A program made the position numbers and the translations under genes. From contig NZ_JACJRJ010000028.1 in NCBI RefSeq assembly GCF_014697195.1, positions 18,830 through 82,829 of the forward strand: DNA of 64,000 nucleotides, written 5' to 3'. This document shows positions 20,732-30,887 of this stretch, one piece after another. Source of the stretch: Cylindrospermum sp. FACHB-282. Its GTDB lineage: Bacteria; Cyanobacteriota; Cyanobacteriia; Cyanobacteriales; Nostocaceae. The first letter of the stretch is position 1, and every line of letters begins with the position of its first letter. Below the pieces are notes generated by a model that had not been told where the DNA came from, did no database searches, and was given only the letters and a program-made list of their open reading frames with translations.

Positions 20732-20774
20732 ATCAAGAGTCAAAAAGTTAGACTCTGGACTTTTGACTCTTGAT
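20732..20774. terminator. Long hairpin just after psb27
   Basis: ATCAAGAGTCAAAAAG and CTTTTGACTCTTGAT pair over 15 bases with one extra A, directly after the psb27 stop. It may stabilise or terminate the psb27 transcript; the following T-run is weak. Confidence 0.55.
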
Positions 20775-20791
20775 AATAGGGTAGCTAATAA

Positions 20792-21196
20792 TTAACCACC
20801 ACGCTTTAGCGCTGCCTCTACTTGGTTTAACTCTTTTTCTAGACGATTTTTGAGCTTTTCAGGAACGGGTCGATTTGGGTAAGAACTGTAATGCCCAGCT
20901 AAGGAGTTGAGAGCTGTTCGCATTGTTGTAAAGGAGCTAAGGACAGAAATAGAGTTAGCCCGCTGGTAGCGGGCTGAAAAGTCATTAATTTTTTGACGTG
21001 CTTCTGCTTGAACTGCTGCTTTATCTGGTGAATCACCTGATAAATCTAGGGCTTGTCTCATGGTACTGATTACAGCTAAGGTATCTTGGCGATAATCACC
21101 AGTTAAACTATCAGGACTGCCAGAACAGCCTATTAAGCCGATAGATACAACTAAAACTAGGGCAAGCAGACGCGACCAATAGCGCTTCATATGCAT
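20792..21196 (-). CDS. psb27: Photosystem II assembly lipoprotein Psb27
   Basis: 134 residues. A signal peptide with lipobox LIGC gives a lipidated Cys24, placing the protein on the lumenal side of the thylakoid. The mature part is a four-helix bundle of the Psb27 family (GDYRQDTLAVISTMRQAL, INDFSARYQR, then FTTMRTALNSLAGHYSSYP). Psb27 binds CP43 on immature photosystem II and allows assembly and repair of the manganese cluster. ATG codons at 21196 and 21190 are both possible; the second gives MKRYW. It is monocistronic, with hairpins downstream. Confidence 0.95.
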   Translation of the reverse strand: MHMKRYWSRLLALVLVVSIGLIGCSGSPDSLTGDYRQDTLAVISTMRQALDLSGDSPDKAAVQAEARQKINDFSARYQRANSISVLSSFTTMRTALNSLAGHYSSYPNRPVPEKLKNRLEKELNQVEAALKRGG

Positions 21197-21300
21197 TTAG
21201 TAAAACAATACGTAAATCAAGGACTATCCTATCCTGGAATGGTATCTTGGGGATCGCTTGAGTGCTGAGTGAAGAAAAACAAGAGTCAAAAGAAGTGTTT

Positions 21301-22443
21301 TCACCTTTTCTCGATTCTTTGATAGAGAGTATCTCGTTGGTGGTAAGGTCGTCCTAGGGATGCGATCGCATTTTGCAAGGTTTCTACTTCCATACAAGTA
21401 CCGCCCACAGCACCTGCCATTGTGGTAATATGTTCTTCCATCAATGTGCCACCAATATCGTTACAACCCCAAACTAAGGCTTCTATCGCCCCAGCTAATC
21501 CCAGTTTGACCCAACTCGGTTGATGGTTAGGTATCCAATTTCCCAAGAAAATCCGCGCCACAGCCCCCAGTAGCAACACATCAGCTAATACTGGTTGATC
21601 GCGGCCCACACGACGACGTAAGGATTTGGGCGCTTCTTGTCCCACAAAGGGTAAGACAATAAACTCAGTAATCCTGGCAGGGTATCCCTGATTGATTGCA
21701 GTTTGTTGGAGCGATCGCAATTTTTCTAAATGCCCAATTTGTTGTTCTGGCGTTTCAATATGCCCCGACAGCATGGTGCTGGTAGTGTGCAAACCTAATT
21801 TGTGAGCCGTACTGACAATTTCTAGCCAAGTGTCGGTGTCAATTTTCTCAGGACACAATATCCGCCGCACTTCATCATCCAACACCTCAGCGGCTGTTCC
21901 CGGCATTGAACCCACACCAGCATCCCGCAAAGCAGTAATTACATCCCCATAAGAAAGTCCGTCAAGTCTGGCGATAAATTGCACTTCTTGGGGAGAGAAA
22001 GCATGCAAATGTAGCTGGGGAAATTCCTGCTTGATAGTTTCTACCAGCTTCAGGTAATAAGGCAAAGATTTGCCGTTTATTTGGGCTTGTGGATTTAATC
22101 CCCCCTGCATACATATCTCTGTCGCCCCCCGCTGCACCCCATCTGTAGCTTTTTCCAGAATTTGCGCCCAATCTAACCAATATGCATCGGCATCACCATC
22201 ATCCCGGCGGAAAGCACAAAAACTACAGTGTTGCTCACAAATATTAGTAAAGTTAATATTGCGGTTAATTATGTATGTGACAGTGTCACCTGCTTGAGTT
22301 TGGCGGAGTTTGTCAGCCGTAGCCCGAATATGAGCGATCGCCTCTGGATCAGTTTGTTTTAACAATACAACTCCCTCTGAGGGCGATAAATCGTATCCTA
22401 TTAAGGCTCGCTCAAGAATATCATCAACAGTTATAGTAGGCAC
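21301..22443 (-). CDS. cofH: F0 synthase subunit CofH (radical SAM)
   Basis: 380 residues. The radical SAM cluster motif is C69-x3-C73-x2-C76 ([14 protein letters not shown]). The rest is a TIM barrel of the CofH/MqnC group, with [13 protein letters not shown] and LHAFSPQEV typical of CofH. With CofG it joins 5-amino-6-ribitylaminouracil and tyrosine to give the deazaflavin F0, used in cyanobacteria mainly as antenna of DNA photolyase. No cofG is in the window; in cyanobacteria the two genes are usually apart. The start is a GTG at 22443, with no better Met nearby. About 105 bases separate it from psb27 downstream. Confidence 0.9.
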   Translation of the reverse strand: MPTITVDDILERALIGYDLSPSEGVVLLKQTDPEAIAHIRATADKLRQTQAGDTVTYIINRNINFTNICEQHCSFCAFRRDDGDADAYWLDWAQILEKATDGVQRGATEICMQGGLNPQAQINGKSLPYYLKLVETIKQEFPQLHLHAFSPQEVQFIARLDGLSYGDVITALRDAGVGSMPGTAAEVLDDEVRRILCPEKIDTDTWLEIVSTAHKLGLHTTSTMLSGHIETPEQQIGHLEKLRSLQQTAINQGYPARITEFIVLPFVGQEAPKSLRRRVGRDQPVLADVLLLGAVARIFLGNWIPNHQPSWVKLGLAGAIEALVWGCNDIGGTLMEEHITTMAGAVGGTCMEVETLQNAIASLGRPYHQRDTLYQRIEKR

Positions 22444-22633
22444 AGTTCATCAAACACAAATCATTTATCTTATTTTCGCAATAAATTCAACTAATTGGCA
22501 TCTGATTTTGTATTTCGGCAACAAATCATTTAACTTAAATTTATTCAACTTAGATTATTTTCTTATCTAGTACGACACGGCGGAAATGAAGCCACCATTC
22601 AAAATAGACGAAAATCTGACACTGTATTCATTT

Positions 22634-24277
22634 TTATTTTTTATTTTTTATTACGCCTTGCGGTACTAGTTGCCAAAGTTCTACACTAACAGGCTTTATT
22701 TTATATTTTGCATCTTTCTCAATTTCCTTGATTAGTCCATGAGAAGGTGCAACCAAAAACAAATCAAAACCATCAGGAATCGGTAAGAGATTTTTTTTCA
22801 GAACAGCAGGAGAAATTACACGGCAAGTATGACAGTAAGGCTTTAACTGTAGCTGCACGTGGGAATTGATTTGATGGCTCAAGCCTAATATCATCCCCAT
22901 ACTTCCGTCACTGATCAAAAGCGGTCTATTAGCTCTATTAATAAACTCAGCAGCATAGAAATTAACATCGCTATGGCTCTTAGTCCACCAATAATTAGCT
23001 TGAGAACTAATCACACCAGAATAGACTGCGCCAGAGAACAGTAGACATAAAATAATTTGCCATAGTTTCTGTTGGCGTGAGATAGTTGTAATTCCAGTAG
23101 CTAGAAGATAAGCAATAGATATTTGAATACCCAAATAACCAGGCGTGAGATATCTTAAAATTATTGTTCTGGCTCCCCCATCTATTAAATCTTTCAACAT
23201 AATGGGTAGGCAAGTTACTAATATTAATGTCAAAATAAACAACCATGCTTGAATGTAAGTCTTTCGACAAAGGAAATAAAGAGAATACCCTGACAGAATT
23301 ACCAACAGTGCTACCAGGGTGATCTGAATTATGTATGTCAAGGGATTTTCAAACCCAAAATCTATAACTGCTCTCTCATTATTGGTATCAATAAAAATCC
23401 GGCTCAGGTTAAAAGTCCATATTTTAATTAAAGACAATGTAGGCATATTACCCTGTCCACCAACTGTCTTATTGATGTGATTTAAGTTCGTAATAATCAC
23501 TACAAGCCAGGGAGAAAAAACTGTAAATCCAGCAATGGATGCCAACAGATAATTAATCATCCTCTTGCTGAAGCGAAAACCTTCAATGGTAATTACATAA
23601 ATTCCATGTGCAACTGTAACTATTGCAGAAGATGGAAAAGTGTAAAGACTAAGGGCTACAGTTGCTGCATATATTCCCCATTTCAGCTTTGTATTGAGGC
23701 GTATTGCGTGGAGGAGTGATGCACTTGACAACAAAATTGTTACTGTCCATAAACTATACTCCCTCGCTTCTTGAGCATATAGTACATGAAATGGTGATAT
23801 ACCGATTAATGCAACAGCTATCCATGCTGTCAAGGACGAATCAAATAATTCTCGGCACAACCAATAGATACAAGGCAAAGCTAGCAAGCTAAGTAAAGCA
23901 GACAAACTTCTGAATGCTGCCACAGAATTACCAAACCACTGTACCCAGAACCATGTGATTACGTAATATGCTGGTGGATGCTGAGGATCTTCTAATGCCA
24001 AGGAGTTAATTGTATCATTTAAACCTTTGTTCAGATTAATATTTTGGTATTTATCTAAATCCTTAACGCTAATTCTATCAACACTAGCAACCCGCTCAAC
24101 TAATTCAGCTTCTGTATATCCTGAAATTCTTAATGATGTAAAGGCTTCATCATCCCAGTAGGCTTTTTTGTCAATGTTTATAAAACGAAAACTTACGCCT
24201 AATACTAAGACAATGACAAGTATAAATCTTAAAATCCTAGAATGTTTGTCCGAAGAAAGCGAGAAACTTATCCTCAT
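22634..24277 (-). CDS. GT-C family membrane glycosyltransferase (GT39/ArnT-like)
   Basis: 547 residues with a dozen or so hydrophobic helices. After the first helix comes the acidic lumenal motif YWDDEAFTS (near residues 38-46), the GT-C signature that binds the polyprenyl-phosphate sugar, and DPQHPPAYY near 100. A C-terminal soluble part (about 440-540) follows. Enzymes of this type move a sugar from a lipid carrier to a protein, lipid or polysaccharide on the outer face of the membrane. It faces away from the other GT genes (24734 onward), and no operon partner is seen. The ATG at 24277 starts just before the first helix. Substrate unknown. Confidence 0.82.
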   Translation of the reverse strand: MRISFSLSSDKHSRILRFILVIVLVLGVSFRFINIDKKAYWDDEAFTSLRISGYTEAELVERVASVDRISVKDLDKYQNINLNKGLNDTINSLALEDPQHPPAYYVITWFWVQWFGNSVAAFRSLSALLSLLALPCIYWLCRELFDSSLTAWIAVALIGISPFHVLYAQEAREYSLWTVTILLSSASLLHAIRLNTKLKWGIYAATVALSLYTFPSSAIVTVAHGIYVITIEGFRFSKRMINYLLASIAGFTVFSPWLVVIITNLNHINKTVGGQGNMPTLSLIKIWTFNLSRIFIDTNNERAVIDFGFENPLTYIIQITLVALLVILSGYSLYFLCRKTYIQAWLFILTLILVTCLPIMLKDLIDGGARTIILRYLTPGYLGIQISIAYLLATGITTISRQQKLWQIILCLLFSGAVYSGVISSQANYWWTKSHSDVNFYAAEFINRANRPLLISDGSMGMILGLSHQINSHVQLQLKPYCHTCRVISPAVLKKNLLPIPDGFDLFLVAPSHGLIKEIEKDAKYKIKPVSVELWQLVPQGVIKNKK

Positions 24278-24733
24278 TATAGCTTGATAGAATATTTCTG
24301 GTAAATATTAATTCATCGTCTTCTAGATAATTCCGGACATAATTATTTTTTTAACGAACCTGATTGAATAGTTATTCAAACACAAGGAATTTTTAAGTAA
24401 ATGTAAAATTTTGATGAATTAAAAATGAATGCTATAAATGAGTAATTCAAAAGTACTTAAAATAATATTTAGGAAGTATAAAATGTCAGGATAAATGGAA
24501 CCAAGTGGAGTATTCAGCATGGCAAAATCTACCTGTTTCAGGCTGTGAAAATAGCCTGAAACATCTTTGGCTGAAGACTAAATCAGCACTTCATCTCGTT
24601 GCTCAGTATTTAGGTAGCTCTTTTTCCTTTGGTAATTAAGTTGCAGTCCATGTATACTGATATACTACTAAAGGTAGCTTTGTTTCTATCACGTTCGTTT
24701 GAATTTGTGTTCGGTATTGTTTTGGCGTATTGA
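24278..24733. other. Intergenic region between divergent GT genes
   Basis: 456 bases without a supported gene. It contains a 10-bp perfect hairpin, GTTTCAGGCT / AGCCTGAAAC, at 24535-24562, and a 28-base motif beginning GTAAATGTAAAATTTT near 24396 that recurs as TTAAATGTAAAATTTA near 26797, upstream of the GT2 gene. Both GT promoters should be here. Confidence 0.5.
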
Positions 24734-26467
24734 ATGAGTCAGCTTAATTTTGAAAAAAATATCAATTTTTCTATGATGAATAAAAGTTTAGTAATCCCGA
24801 AGTTTTCCTGGGGCTTCTCACTAGAGTGGCTGCTGCTGAGTGCGATCGCCATCTCAATATTGCTGCGAATTCTCAATCTGGGAAGTCGGGAATTTTGGTA
24901 TGACGAAGTTTTATCATTACTCCTTTCAACTGGGCAGAAAACTGCTTACAACACTCCTGGGGATACACCAGTAGTCTTGGCAAACTATACATCCTTGTTA
25001 AGTTTACCCGTTGAGTCAGGTGTGGGCGAAATAATCCTCACCCTGAAACAGCTAATTCATGGTCTCCTAGGAGGGGAACCTCATCCACCAATATTCTTTT
25101 TAAGTCAGCATCTCTGGCTACGTCTTTTTGGTAACAGTGAAATAGCAATGCGGAGTTTGAACACATTATTTAGCATTGCAGCGATATTTAGTGCTTACGG
25201 TTTAGGTAAGACTTTTTTAGGACATCGTGGAGGACTATTTTTAGCAGCCTTACTAGGAATTAATCCGTTTTTTTTATTCCACTCTCTCAATCTCCGGATG
25301 TATGCCCCTCTAGTTTTGTGGGTAACATTAAGTTCATGGGCACTACTGCATCTGATTGATCAGCGGGATACTCAAATTCCTGACAGTCCCCGCAGTCAGT
25401 GGTTATGGAATACCATTCTGATTGTGTCCATCCCTGCTGGATTACTAACTTTTTATTTATATGGCTATTGGGTAATTGTTTTAGCAGTCTTGGTACTTTA
25501 CCTTGATAGACAGCATTGGTTGCAGCATGGCTGCCGTTTGGGATTTGGAGTTTTGCTGGCTATGCCCTGGATATTATGGGGTACTATCAAACAACTCCGC
25601 AATAGCGACTTGAACCGTTTTGGTGCAGGGGCTAAATCTGTACCTGCGTGGTTGAATCACTTGCAGGATGTGACTCGGACTTTGGGTACTGATTTACTTG
25701 TGGGAGATTGGGTAACTAGTCTAGAGCCAATTAACGTCACCATAGCTGGTTGTTTGGTCATCTTGTTACTGTTAACCTGTTGTATCAGCCTTTGGCGTCA
25801 GGGTGAGCAGAAGAAATTAGGTGTAGCTTTGATATTAGGAATTTTGCCGCTGTTTCTAGCATTGGTAGTAGACATAGCAACTAAAAAATTTACATTGGGG
25901 TTTGGCTGGGGACGAACGATGATTATTATTCTCCCTGGCTGTTTATTATTACTAGCTTTATGGGTCGAAAGGGGAGTTTCTAGTCAATTGCGTACACCCA
26001 TAGCAACAGGTTTATTACTTGTGTATCTCACCATCAGTATTGGTGATTTTAGCTTGCGGCCACGTTCGGTTTTTCATTCAGTTGCCGAATTGATTTTACA
26101 AGAAAGAAATCAACCAACTTTAATAGCGATGAATTCCCAAGCTTGGGGTCATGTTATGCGTTTGGCTTATTACATTCCCTCAAAGTCCCCTGTGATGCTG
26201 CTAGCCCAAAAACCCGGAGAATTGGCAACTTCTTTAGAAAAAGTCCTGAAGGATGAAGCGGGTAAATATCATCGTGTTATTTGGTTAGATAGCAGCAGTC
26301 CTCTGTGGTCTCGTTTGAAAACTGAAGCGGAAATAGAAACCCAAAAACAGAAAGTTAAACAAGTTTTATCAACCCAGTTTCAGCTAAATAGCACTCAGTC
26401 TTTATCCGGTACTATGTTTCTTGATAAGTTTACTGCTAGTCTTTACAAAAATGCTTCTTTTAAATGA
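24734..26467 (+). CDS. GT-C family membrane glycosyltransferase
   Basis: 577 residues, polytopic. The acidic motif YDEVLS follows the first helix (near residues 57-62), and EPHPPIFFL is near 117. About eleven further helices are followed by a soluble C-terminal domain (about 450-575). This places it in the GT39-like GT-C superfamily, using a lipid-linked sugar outside the cytoplasmic membrane. It is followed by a broken fragment of a related gene and by the GT2-GtrA gene, which could make the lipid-linked donor. The start ATG at 24734 may be replaced by ATG codons 14-15 residues later, closer to the first helix. Confidence 0.82.
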   Translation: MSQLNFEKNINFSMMNKSLVIPKFSWGFSLEWLLLSAIAISILLRILNLGSREFWYDEVLSLLLSTGQKTAYNTPGDTPVVLANYTSLLSLPVESGVGEIILTLKQLIHGLLGGEPHPPIFFLSQHLWLRLFGNSEIAMRSLNTLFSIAAIFSAYGLGKTFLGHRGGLFLAALLGINPFFLFHSLNLRMYAPLVLWVTLSSWALLHLIDQRDTQIPDSPRSQWLWNTILIVSIPAGLLTFYLYGYWVIVLAVLVLYLDRQHWLQHGCRLGFGVLLAMPWILWGTIKQLRNSDLNRFGAGAKSVPAWLNHLQDVTRTLGTDLLVGDWVTSLEPINVTIAGCLVILLLLTCCISLWRQGEQKKLGVALILGILPLFLALVVDIATKKFTLGFGWGRTMIIILPGCLLLLALWVERGVSSQLRTPIATGLLLVYLTISIGDFSLRPRSVFHSVAELILQERNQPTLIAMNSQAWGHVMRLAYYIPSKSPVMLLAQKPGELATSLEKVLKDEAGKYHRVIWLDSSSPLWSRLKTEAEIETQKQKVKQVLSTQFQLNSTQSLSGTMFLDKFTASLYKNASFK

Positions 26468-26491
26468 AATTATTCACATAAAGAAATCAAT

Positions 26492-26731
26492 TTGCGACTT
26501 TTTATCTATCTTATTTCCCGATTTTTAATAGCTTTGGTACTTATACGATTATCGTTAATCTATAACGTATTTTAGCAAACTTATGATGAGCCAGCCCATA
26601 TTACCGCAGGTAGGGAATGGCTTGATAAAGGACAGTATACAGATGAACCTTTTCATCCCCCTTTAGCACGGTTTTTTATAAATCAAATAGGACTGCTATA
26701 CCTGGTTAATAGTCCATCGATTACTGGATAA
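26492..26731 (+). pseudogene. Fragment of a GT-C glycosyltransferase gene
   Basis: The frame reads a hydrophobic helix, then a TAG stop at 26573, then QTYDEPAHITAGREWLDKG and FHPPLARFFINQIG, ending at TAA. YDEPAHI...EW and HPPLAR are the standard first lumenal loop of GT39-type enzymes, so this is the N-terminal 80 residues of another family member. The stop and the lack of the remaining 400 or more residues make it non-functional. The 3' edge lies in a half-copy of the TATAGCA palindrome, which may mark the break. Confidence 0.75.
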
Positions 26732-27034
26732 TTACGGTTATAGTTGTTTTTATTGAATGAACCTTATAGAACCGTCATTTTTTTAGAGGAATTATTAGTT
26801 AAATGTAAAATTTAGATGAATTAAAACAAAAATATGATGAATTAAAAGAAAATCCTATGAACTAATAGCTAGCAATTAATTAATATCAGAACAGCTAACA
26901 ATAATCATAAATTTTAGGAAATGTTGGCTGCTATAGTTCAGGTGACAAAAGCCCTGATCTGTGGGACAAAAGATATTACGCTTGATTAACTGTCAACTTT
27001 CATACACTATCTCCTGCAAATTGAAATTTATTTT
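26732..27034. other. Leader region of the GT2-GtrA gene
   Basis: No gene. Contains the repeated motif TTAAATGTAAAATTTAGATG (about 26797), shared with 24396, and then an A-rich tract with two GATGAATTAAAA copies. Confidence 0.45.
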
Positions 27035-28279
27035 ATGAATGTCAACCCATCAAACTCGCTGTTAACAGTTCCTACTGGGCAATTACAGATTTCGGAATTT
27101 ACTGCTACTAATGTGGGTGCAGGTAGTAACGTTGTCCATCTATCTCTAGTGATTCCCACTTATAAAGAATGTGACAATATCAAAAATGTTGTTTCTATAT
27201 TAAGCGGGTTACTGGATGAAGCTATCCCTGGAAACTACGAGTTGATTGTGGTTGATGATGATAGCCCAGACAATACTTGGGAAGTAGCACAATCATTGAT
27301 GGAAGACTATCCCCAGTTGCGGGTGATGCGACGCCAACAGGAGCGGGGACTGTCTTCGGCGGTCATACGTGGGTGGCAAGCAGCTAGGGGAACTGTGTTA
27401 GGTGTGATTGATGGGGATTTGCAGCATCCACCAGAGGTGCTGATGCAATTGTTCGGCAAGGTTGAACAGGGAGCAGATTTGGCAGTAGCCAGCCGTCATG
27501 TCGAAGGAGGAGGCGTTAGTAGTTGGAGTATTGTCAGGCGGTTTTTATCCCGTGGTGCTCAGGTGCTGGGATTAATTATTTTACCGGGGGTATTGGGAAG
27601 AGTAACTGATCCGATGAGTGGTTATTTTATGGTGCGCCGGAATGCGATCGCCGGGGCAACACTCAATCCAGTAGGTTATAAAATTCTTCTGGAGGTGATC
27701 GGGCGGGGAAATGTGGGCAACATTGCCGAAGTGGGCTATGTGTTTTGCGAACGGAAAGAAGGTGAAAGCAAGGTTACATGGAAGCAATATTTAGATTACA
27801 TTCATCACTTAGTGCGGTTGCGGGTGTCCACAGGGCGGCTGGGTAAAATCAGGCGCAAGATTAATTTTCCCATTGGTCGTTTCGTTCGTTTTGGGTTGGT
27901 GGGACTAAGTGGGGTATTTGTGGATATGCTGATGCTTTACTTGCTGAGTGATCCTACAACCCTAGCTTTGCCCCTGACGCGCAGTAAAATCATTGCTGGC
28001 GAAATTGCAATTTTCAATAATTTCTTGTGGAATGACGCTTGGACATTTGCTGATGTCAGTATGAGACAGCAGGAAGGACATCAACGCCTGAAGCGCTTTT
28101 TGAAATTCAACATTATTTGCCTGGCCGGATTGGTGTTGAATGTACTGGTATTGAATTTAGTGTTCAATTTGCTGATTCCTAACCGCTACATCGCCAACCT
28201 AATCGCGATCGCAGTTGCTACCATCTGGAATTTCTGGGTTAACTTAAAACTGAGTTGGCGAGTGACTGACGTGAAATAG
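27035..28279 (+). CDS. GT2 glycosyltransferase (DPM1-like) fused to GtrA membrane domain
   Basis: 414 residues. The N-terminal cytosolic GT2 domain (about 35-265) has LVIPTYKECDNI, the UDP/GDP-binding VVDDDSPDN and the metal-binding DGDLQHPPE, all of the dolichol-phosphate mannosyltransferase type. The C-terminal part (about 285-410) has four hydrophobic helices of the GtrA family, with FNNFLWNDAWTF between helices 2 and 3. Such fusions make a polyprenyl-phosphate sugar and keep it at, or move it across, the membrane. That product is the donor used by GT-C enzymes, which fits the GT-C genes on both sides. The ATG at 27035 is preceded by only a weak Shine-Dalgarno. Confidence 0.88.
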   Translation: MNVNPSNSLLTVPTGQLQISEFTATNVGAGSNVVHLSLVIPTYKECDNIKNVVSILSGLLDEAIPGNYELIVVDDDSPDNTWEVAQSLMEDYPQLRVMRRQQERGLSSAVIRGWQAARGTVLGVIDGDLQHPPEVLMQLFGKVEQGADLAVASRHVEGGGVSSWSIVRRFLSRGAQVLGLIILPGVLGRVTDPMSGYFMVRRNAIAGATLNPVGYKILLEVIGRGNVGNIAEVGYVFCERKEGESKVTWKQYLDYIHHLVRLRVSTGRLGKIRRKINFPIGRFVRFGLVGLSGVFVDMLMLYLLSDPTTLALPLTRSKIIAGEIAIFNNFLWNDAWTFADVSMRQQEGHQRLKRFLKFNIICLAGLVLNVLVLNLVFNLLIPNRYIANLIAIAVATIWNFWVNLKLSWRVTDVK

Positions 28280-28457
28280 TCACAGCTAGGGATTTTATAT
28301 CTCAAACATTCGTTTACAGTCCAACTCGACTTGTTAATGGCATGGCGATGAGAGTTTCTTTTTGAGGTTTACACCACTTTTGTAGGAAGATAATTTGGTT
28401 GCTGAGAGCATACACTAGCTACCAACTCTTGCAAGCAAAACCTCTATCTGACAAAGG

Positions 28458-30149
28458 ATGCATTTATATAATCGGTATGCTAAAGTGCCCCATGCCTGGC
28501 CGTGCCTGATGTGGTTTATTCTCGGACTCGGTTTGCGCCTAGCCAACTTAACAGCAAAGCCTCCTTGGACTGATGAATTTTCTACCTTGGTGTTTAGTTT
28601 GGGGAATAGTTTTTTGCAAGTACCGCTAGATCAAGCGATCGCACCTGATATCCTCTTGCAACCACTACAACCCCAAGCTGGTGCTACTTTCCAAGACGTC
28701 TGGGCACACTTGAGCCACGAAACTAACCATCCCCCACTTTACTTTGTGTTAGCTCACTGGTGGATGCAGTTATTTCCCACTCAAGGAGGTTTAGTTTCGT
28801 TGTGGGGGGCGCGATCGCTGGCTGCTATTTTTGGCGCTGCATCTATCCCCGTCATCTATGGCTTAAGCTGGCTGAGTTTTCGCTCCCACAAGGCTAGTCA
28901 TCTAGCTGCTGCCATGATGGCAGTCTCGCCCTACGGCATATTTCTGGCACAAGAAGCACGCCATTATACCTTGGCCATCTTGTGGGTGATTGCTTCTCTC
29001 GCCTGCTTGGTAATTACCACAAGTCACATTCAAAACCGCACACAATTACCCATTTGGGCAGCACTCACCTGGGTGGTAATTAATGCTTTGGGTATAGCAA
29101 CACATTATTTCTTCACCCTCACCCTCTGCTCGGAAGCGCTGGTTTTGCTTGTTCTGGCTTGGCAACACCGCCCCCCTCTCTCCCCACCTTGGTGGCGCAT
29201 CTATGCTGTTGCTGTGGGCACTTGTGTGGCGGGTATGGTTTGGATCCCAATATTTTTGCAAAACAGCTATGGTAGCAAATTAACCGAGTGGATACAGCAG
29301 CCCCGCGTGGGATTTGCTTGGTTAAGCCCAATTTTTCAAGCGATCGCCGCCTGGATAACGATGCTTTATTTGCTACCAGTTGAAGCCCCACAACTAGCAA
29401 TTATGATTGCCTCTGGACTGGTAATGCTGATTTTCATGATTTGGGCAGCCCCAATACTGGTTCATGGGTTTAAGATTCAGCTACAGCAGCCAGAAACCCG
29501 TTTCACAACTCAGGTGTTTATTGGGCTAGTTGTCGGTGCGATCGCATTATTCTTTATCTTTACCTACTTTCTAGGAATTGACCTAACACGGGGCGCACGT
29601 TATAACTTCGTTTACTTTCCCGCAGTCATAGTTTTACTAGGGGCAACTTTGGCAGTTTGTTGGCATTCTCCCCAGGAATTTATCGGCAGATGGGGAATAA
29701 ATGGGCCAAAAGCCGTGATGTTAATTTTGCTGATGGGATTTCTCAGCGCCGTGACAGTTGTGTGTAATCTTGGCTATCAAAAATACTACCGCCCTGACCT
29801 ATTTGTGCAACTAATACAGCAAACATCCCAAGTACCAGTACTGATTGCCACCACCCACAAAACTCATGTACACATTGGGGAAATGATGGGTGTAGCCAGG
29901 GAGTTTAAAATTAAAAATCCAAAATTTCCCTCTTCCCTGTTTCTTCTCGCCCATCAAGACCAAGATCCCAATACTTCCACTACTAGCCTAGAAAATACTT
30001 TAAAGGTATTACCACGACCCTTTGACCTGTGGTTAGTAAATTTTCATGCTCCTGTAGCCGAAGCAGTGAAAAAATGTGCTGCTGACACCCAATCCTTACC
30101 AGCAGTCAATGGTTACGAATATAAAATGTATCACTGCGGTGATAGTTAA
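28458..30149 (+). CDS. GT-C family membrane glycosyltransferase
   Basis: 563 residues, polytopic with about eleven helices. The acidic motif TDEFSTLV lies near residues 38-45 and HETNHPPLYF near 93, both positions as in GT39-like GT-C enzymes. An additional motif LAQEARHYTL is at about 163, shared with the 22634-24277 protein (YAQEAREYSL). A soluble C-terminal part ends near 560 with a tyrosine-rich YEYKMYHC. It follows the GT2-GtrA gene by 178 bases on the same strand and probably uses its lipid-linked sugar (inference). Acceptor unknown. Confidence 0.82.
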   Translation: MHLYNRYAKVPHAWPCLMWFILGLGLRLANLTAKPPWTDEFSTLVFSLGNSFLQVPLDQAIAPDILLQPLQPQAGATFQDVWAHLSHETNHPPLYFVLAHWWMQLFPTQGGLVSLWGARSLAAIFGAASIPVIYGLSWLSFRSHKASHLAAAMMAVSPYGIFLAQEARHYTLAILWVIASLACLVITTSHIQNRTQLPIWAALTWVVINALGIATHYFFTLTLCSEALVLLVLAWQHRPPLSPPWWRIYAVAVGTCVAGMVWIPIFLQNSYGSKLTEWIQQPRVGFAWLSPIFQAIAAWITMLYLLPVEAPQLAIMIASGLVMLIFMIWAAPILVHGFKIQLQQPETRFTTQVFIGLVVGAIALFFIFTYFLGIDLTRGARYNFVYFPAVIVLLGATLAVCWHSPQEFIGRWGINGPKAVMLILLMGFLSAVTVVCNLGYQKYYRPDLFVQLIQQTSQVPVLIATTHKTHVHIGEMMGVAREFKIKNPKFPSSLFLLAHQDQDPNTSTTSLENTLKVLPRPFDLWLVNFHAPVAEAVKKCAADTQSLPAVNGYEYKMYHCGDS

Positions 30150-30318
30150 TATGAGAAATTTTCCCAATCCCTAATCCCCAATCCCCAGTCCCTACCTTCT
30201 ACGATGATTTCAATGCGCCACAATTACGCCCCTCTGTTTTGAGTACTGATGCTCAAGCTATGACGCGCAATATCCTCTCCCAGATGATAGATAAATAGTA
30301 GTTACACTTGACAGCTAT

Positions 30319-30870
30319 TCATCTGGGCTTTTGAGTTTTCATATATCGATAAATATCCGCAATATTGCGGGCATCATCAATGCCTCTATGGTGTGTGCCT
30401 TTCAATTCCATTCCCAGATGGGTGAGAGCATTTGCCATGCCAAACCCTTTAGATACGCCAAGATATTCTGAAAATTCCTTTTTGATATTTATGTGTTCTG
30501 AACCAAAAGGATATGGAACATTATGAAAAGCACAATCTTGCAGAAATTGCGCTTTGTCATAATTACCCCAAGAACAGAAAATATGATGGGGAAATGAATC
30601 AATCCATGCTTTAAACGTAGAAATCGCTTCGGCAAATTGAGGCGCATTTGCCACGTCTTTCTGAGATATGCTTGTCAATTCGGTACAAAAATCTGTCAGA
30701 TGTACATTTCTCACAGGTTGAATAAATTGTTGAAACTCTGAATCAATTTCCCAGGTTTTTCTATTGAGCATCACCGCACCAATTTCGATAATTTCCATTT
30801 GATGCCGAGGTATACTACCTTCGTTACAGCAAGTAGCCTCCAGATCGACTATGAGAAAATAATGAGACAT
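30319..30870 (-). CDS. DEDDh 3'-5' exonuclease (ERI-1/DnaQ-like)
   Basis: 183 residues, one domain. Exonuclease motif I is IVDLEATC (Asp9, Glu11), motif II has CSWGNYDKAQF, and motif III is HRGIDDARN with the catalytic His and Asp of the DEDDh type. It has the ERI-1/KapD subtype feel rather than that of the polymerase epsilon subunit and would act on RNA or single-stranded DNA ends. It lies 17 bases after the MarR gene on the same strand, so the two are probably one transcript. Confidence 0.85.
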   Translation of the reverse strand: MSHYFLIVDLEATCCNEGSIPRHQMEIIEIGAVMLNRKTWEIDSEFQQFIQPVRNVHLTDFCTELTSISQKDVANAPQFAEAISTFKAWIDSFPHHIFCSWGNYDKAQFLQDCAFHNVPYPFGSEHINIKKEFSEYLGVSKGFGMANALTHLGMELKGTHHRGIDDARNIADIYRYMKTQKPR

Positions 30871-30887
30871 TAGTCCTTAGTCCTTAG

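Larger units (their letters stand above)
20043..20791. repeat. Intergenic region with several repeat elements
   Basis: No gene is supported. It contains a 59-base core at about 20208-20266 that is roughly 80% identical to 53931-53989, a fragment (about 20335-20382, CGCTACAGGTAGGATGCGT) of the element at 47173-47333 in opposite orientation, a 50-bp palindrome at 20538-20587, and two hairpins given separately. The promoter of the GH10-like gene should be close to 20050-20150. Confidence 0.6.

Noticed and set aside
30191..30298. 36-codon open frame with protein-like composition (PTFYDDFNAPQLRPSVLSTD), without a start codon
   Set aside because: Possibly a tail fragment of a lost gene, but too short and unrecognised; preceded by an ATCCCCA heptamer tract and with no ribosome binding site.
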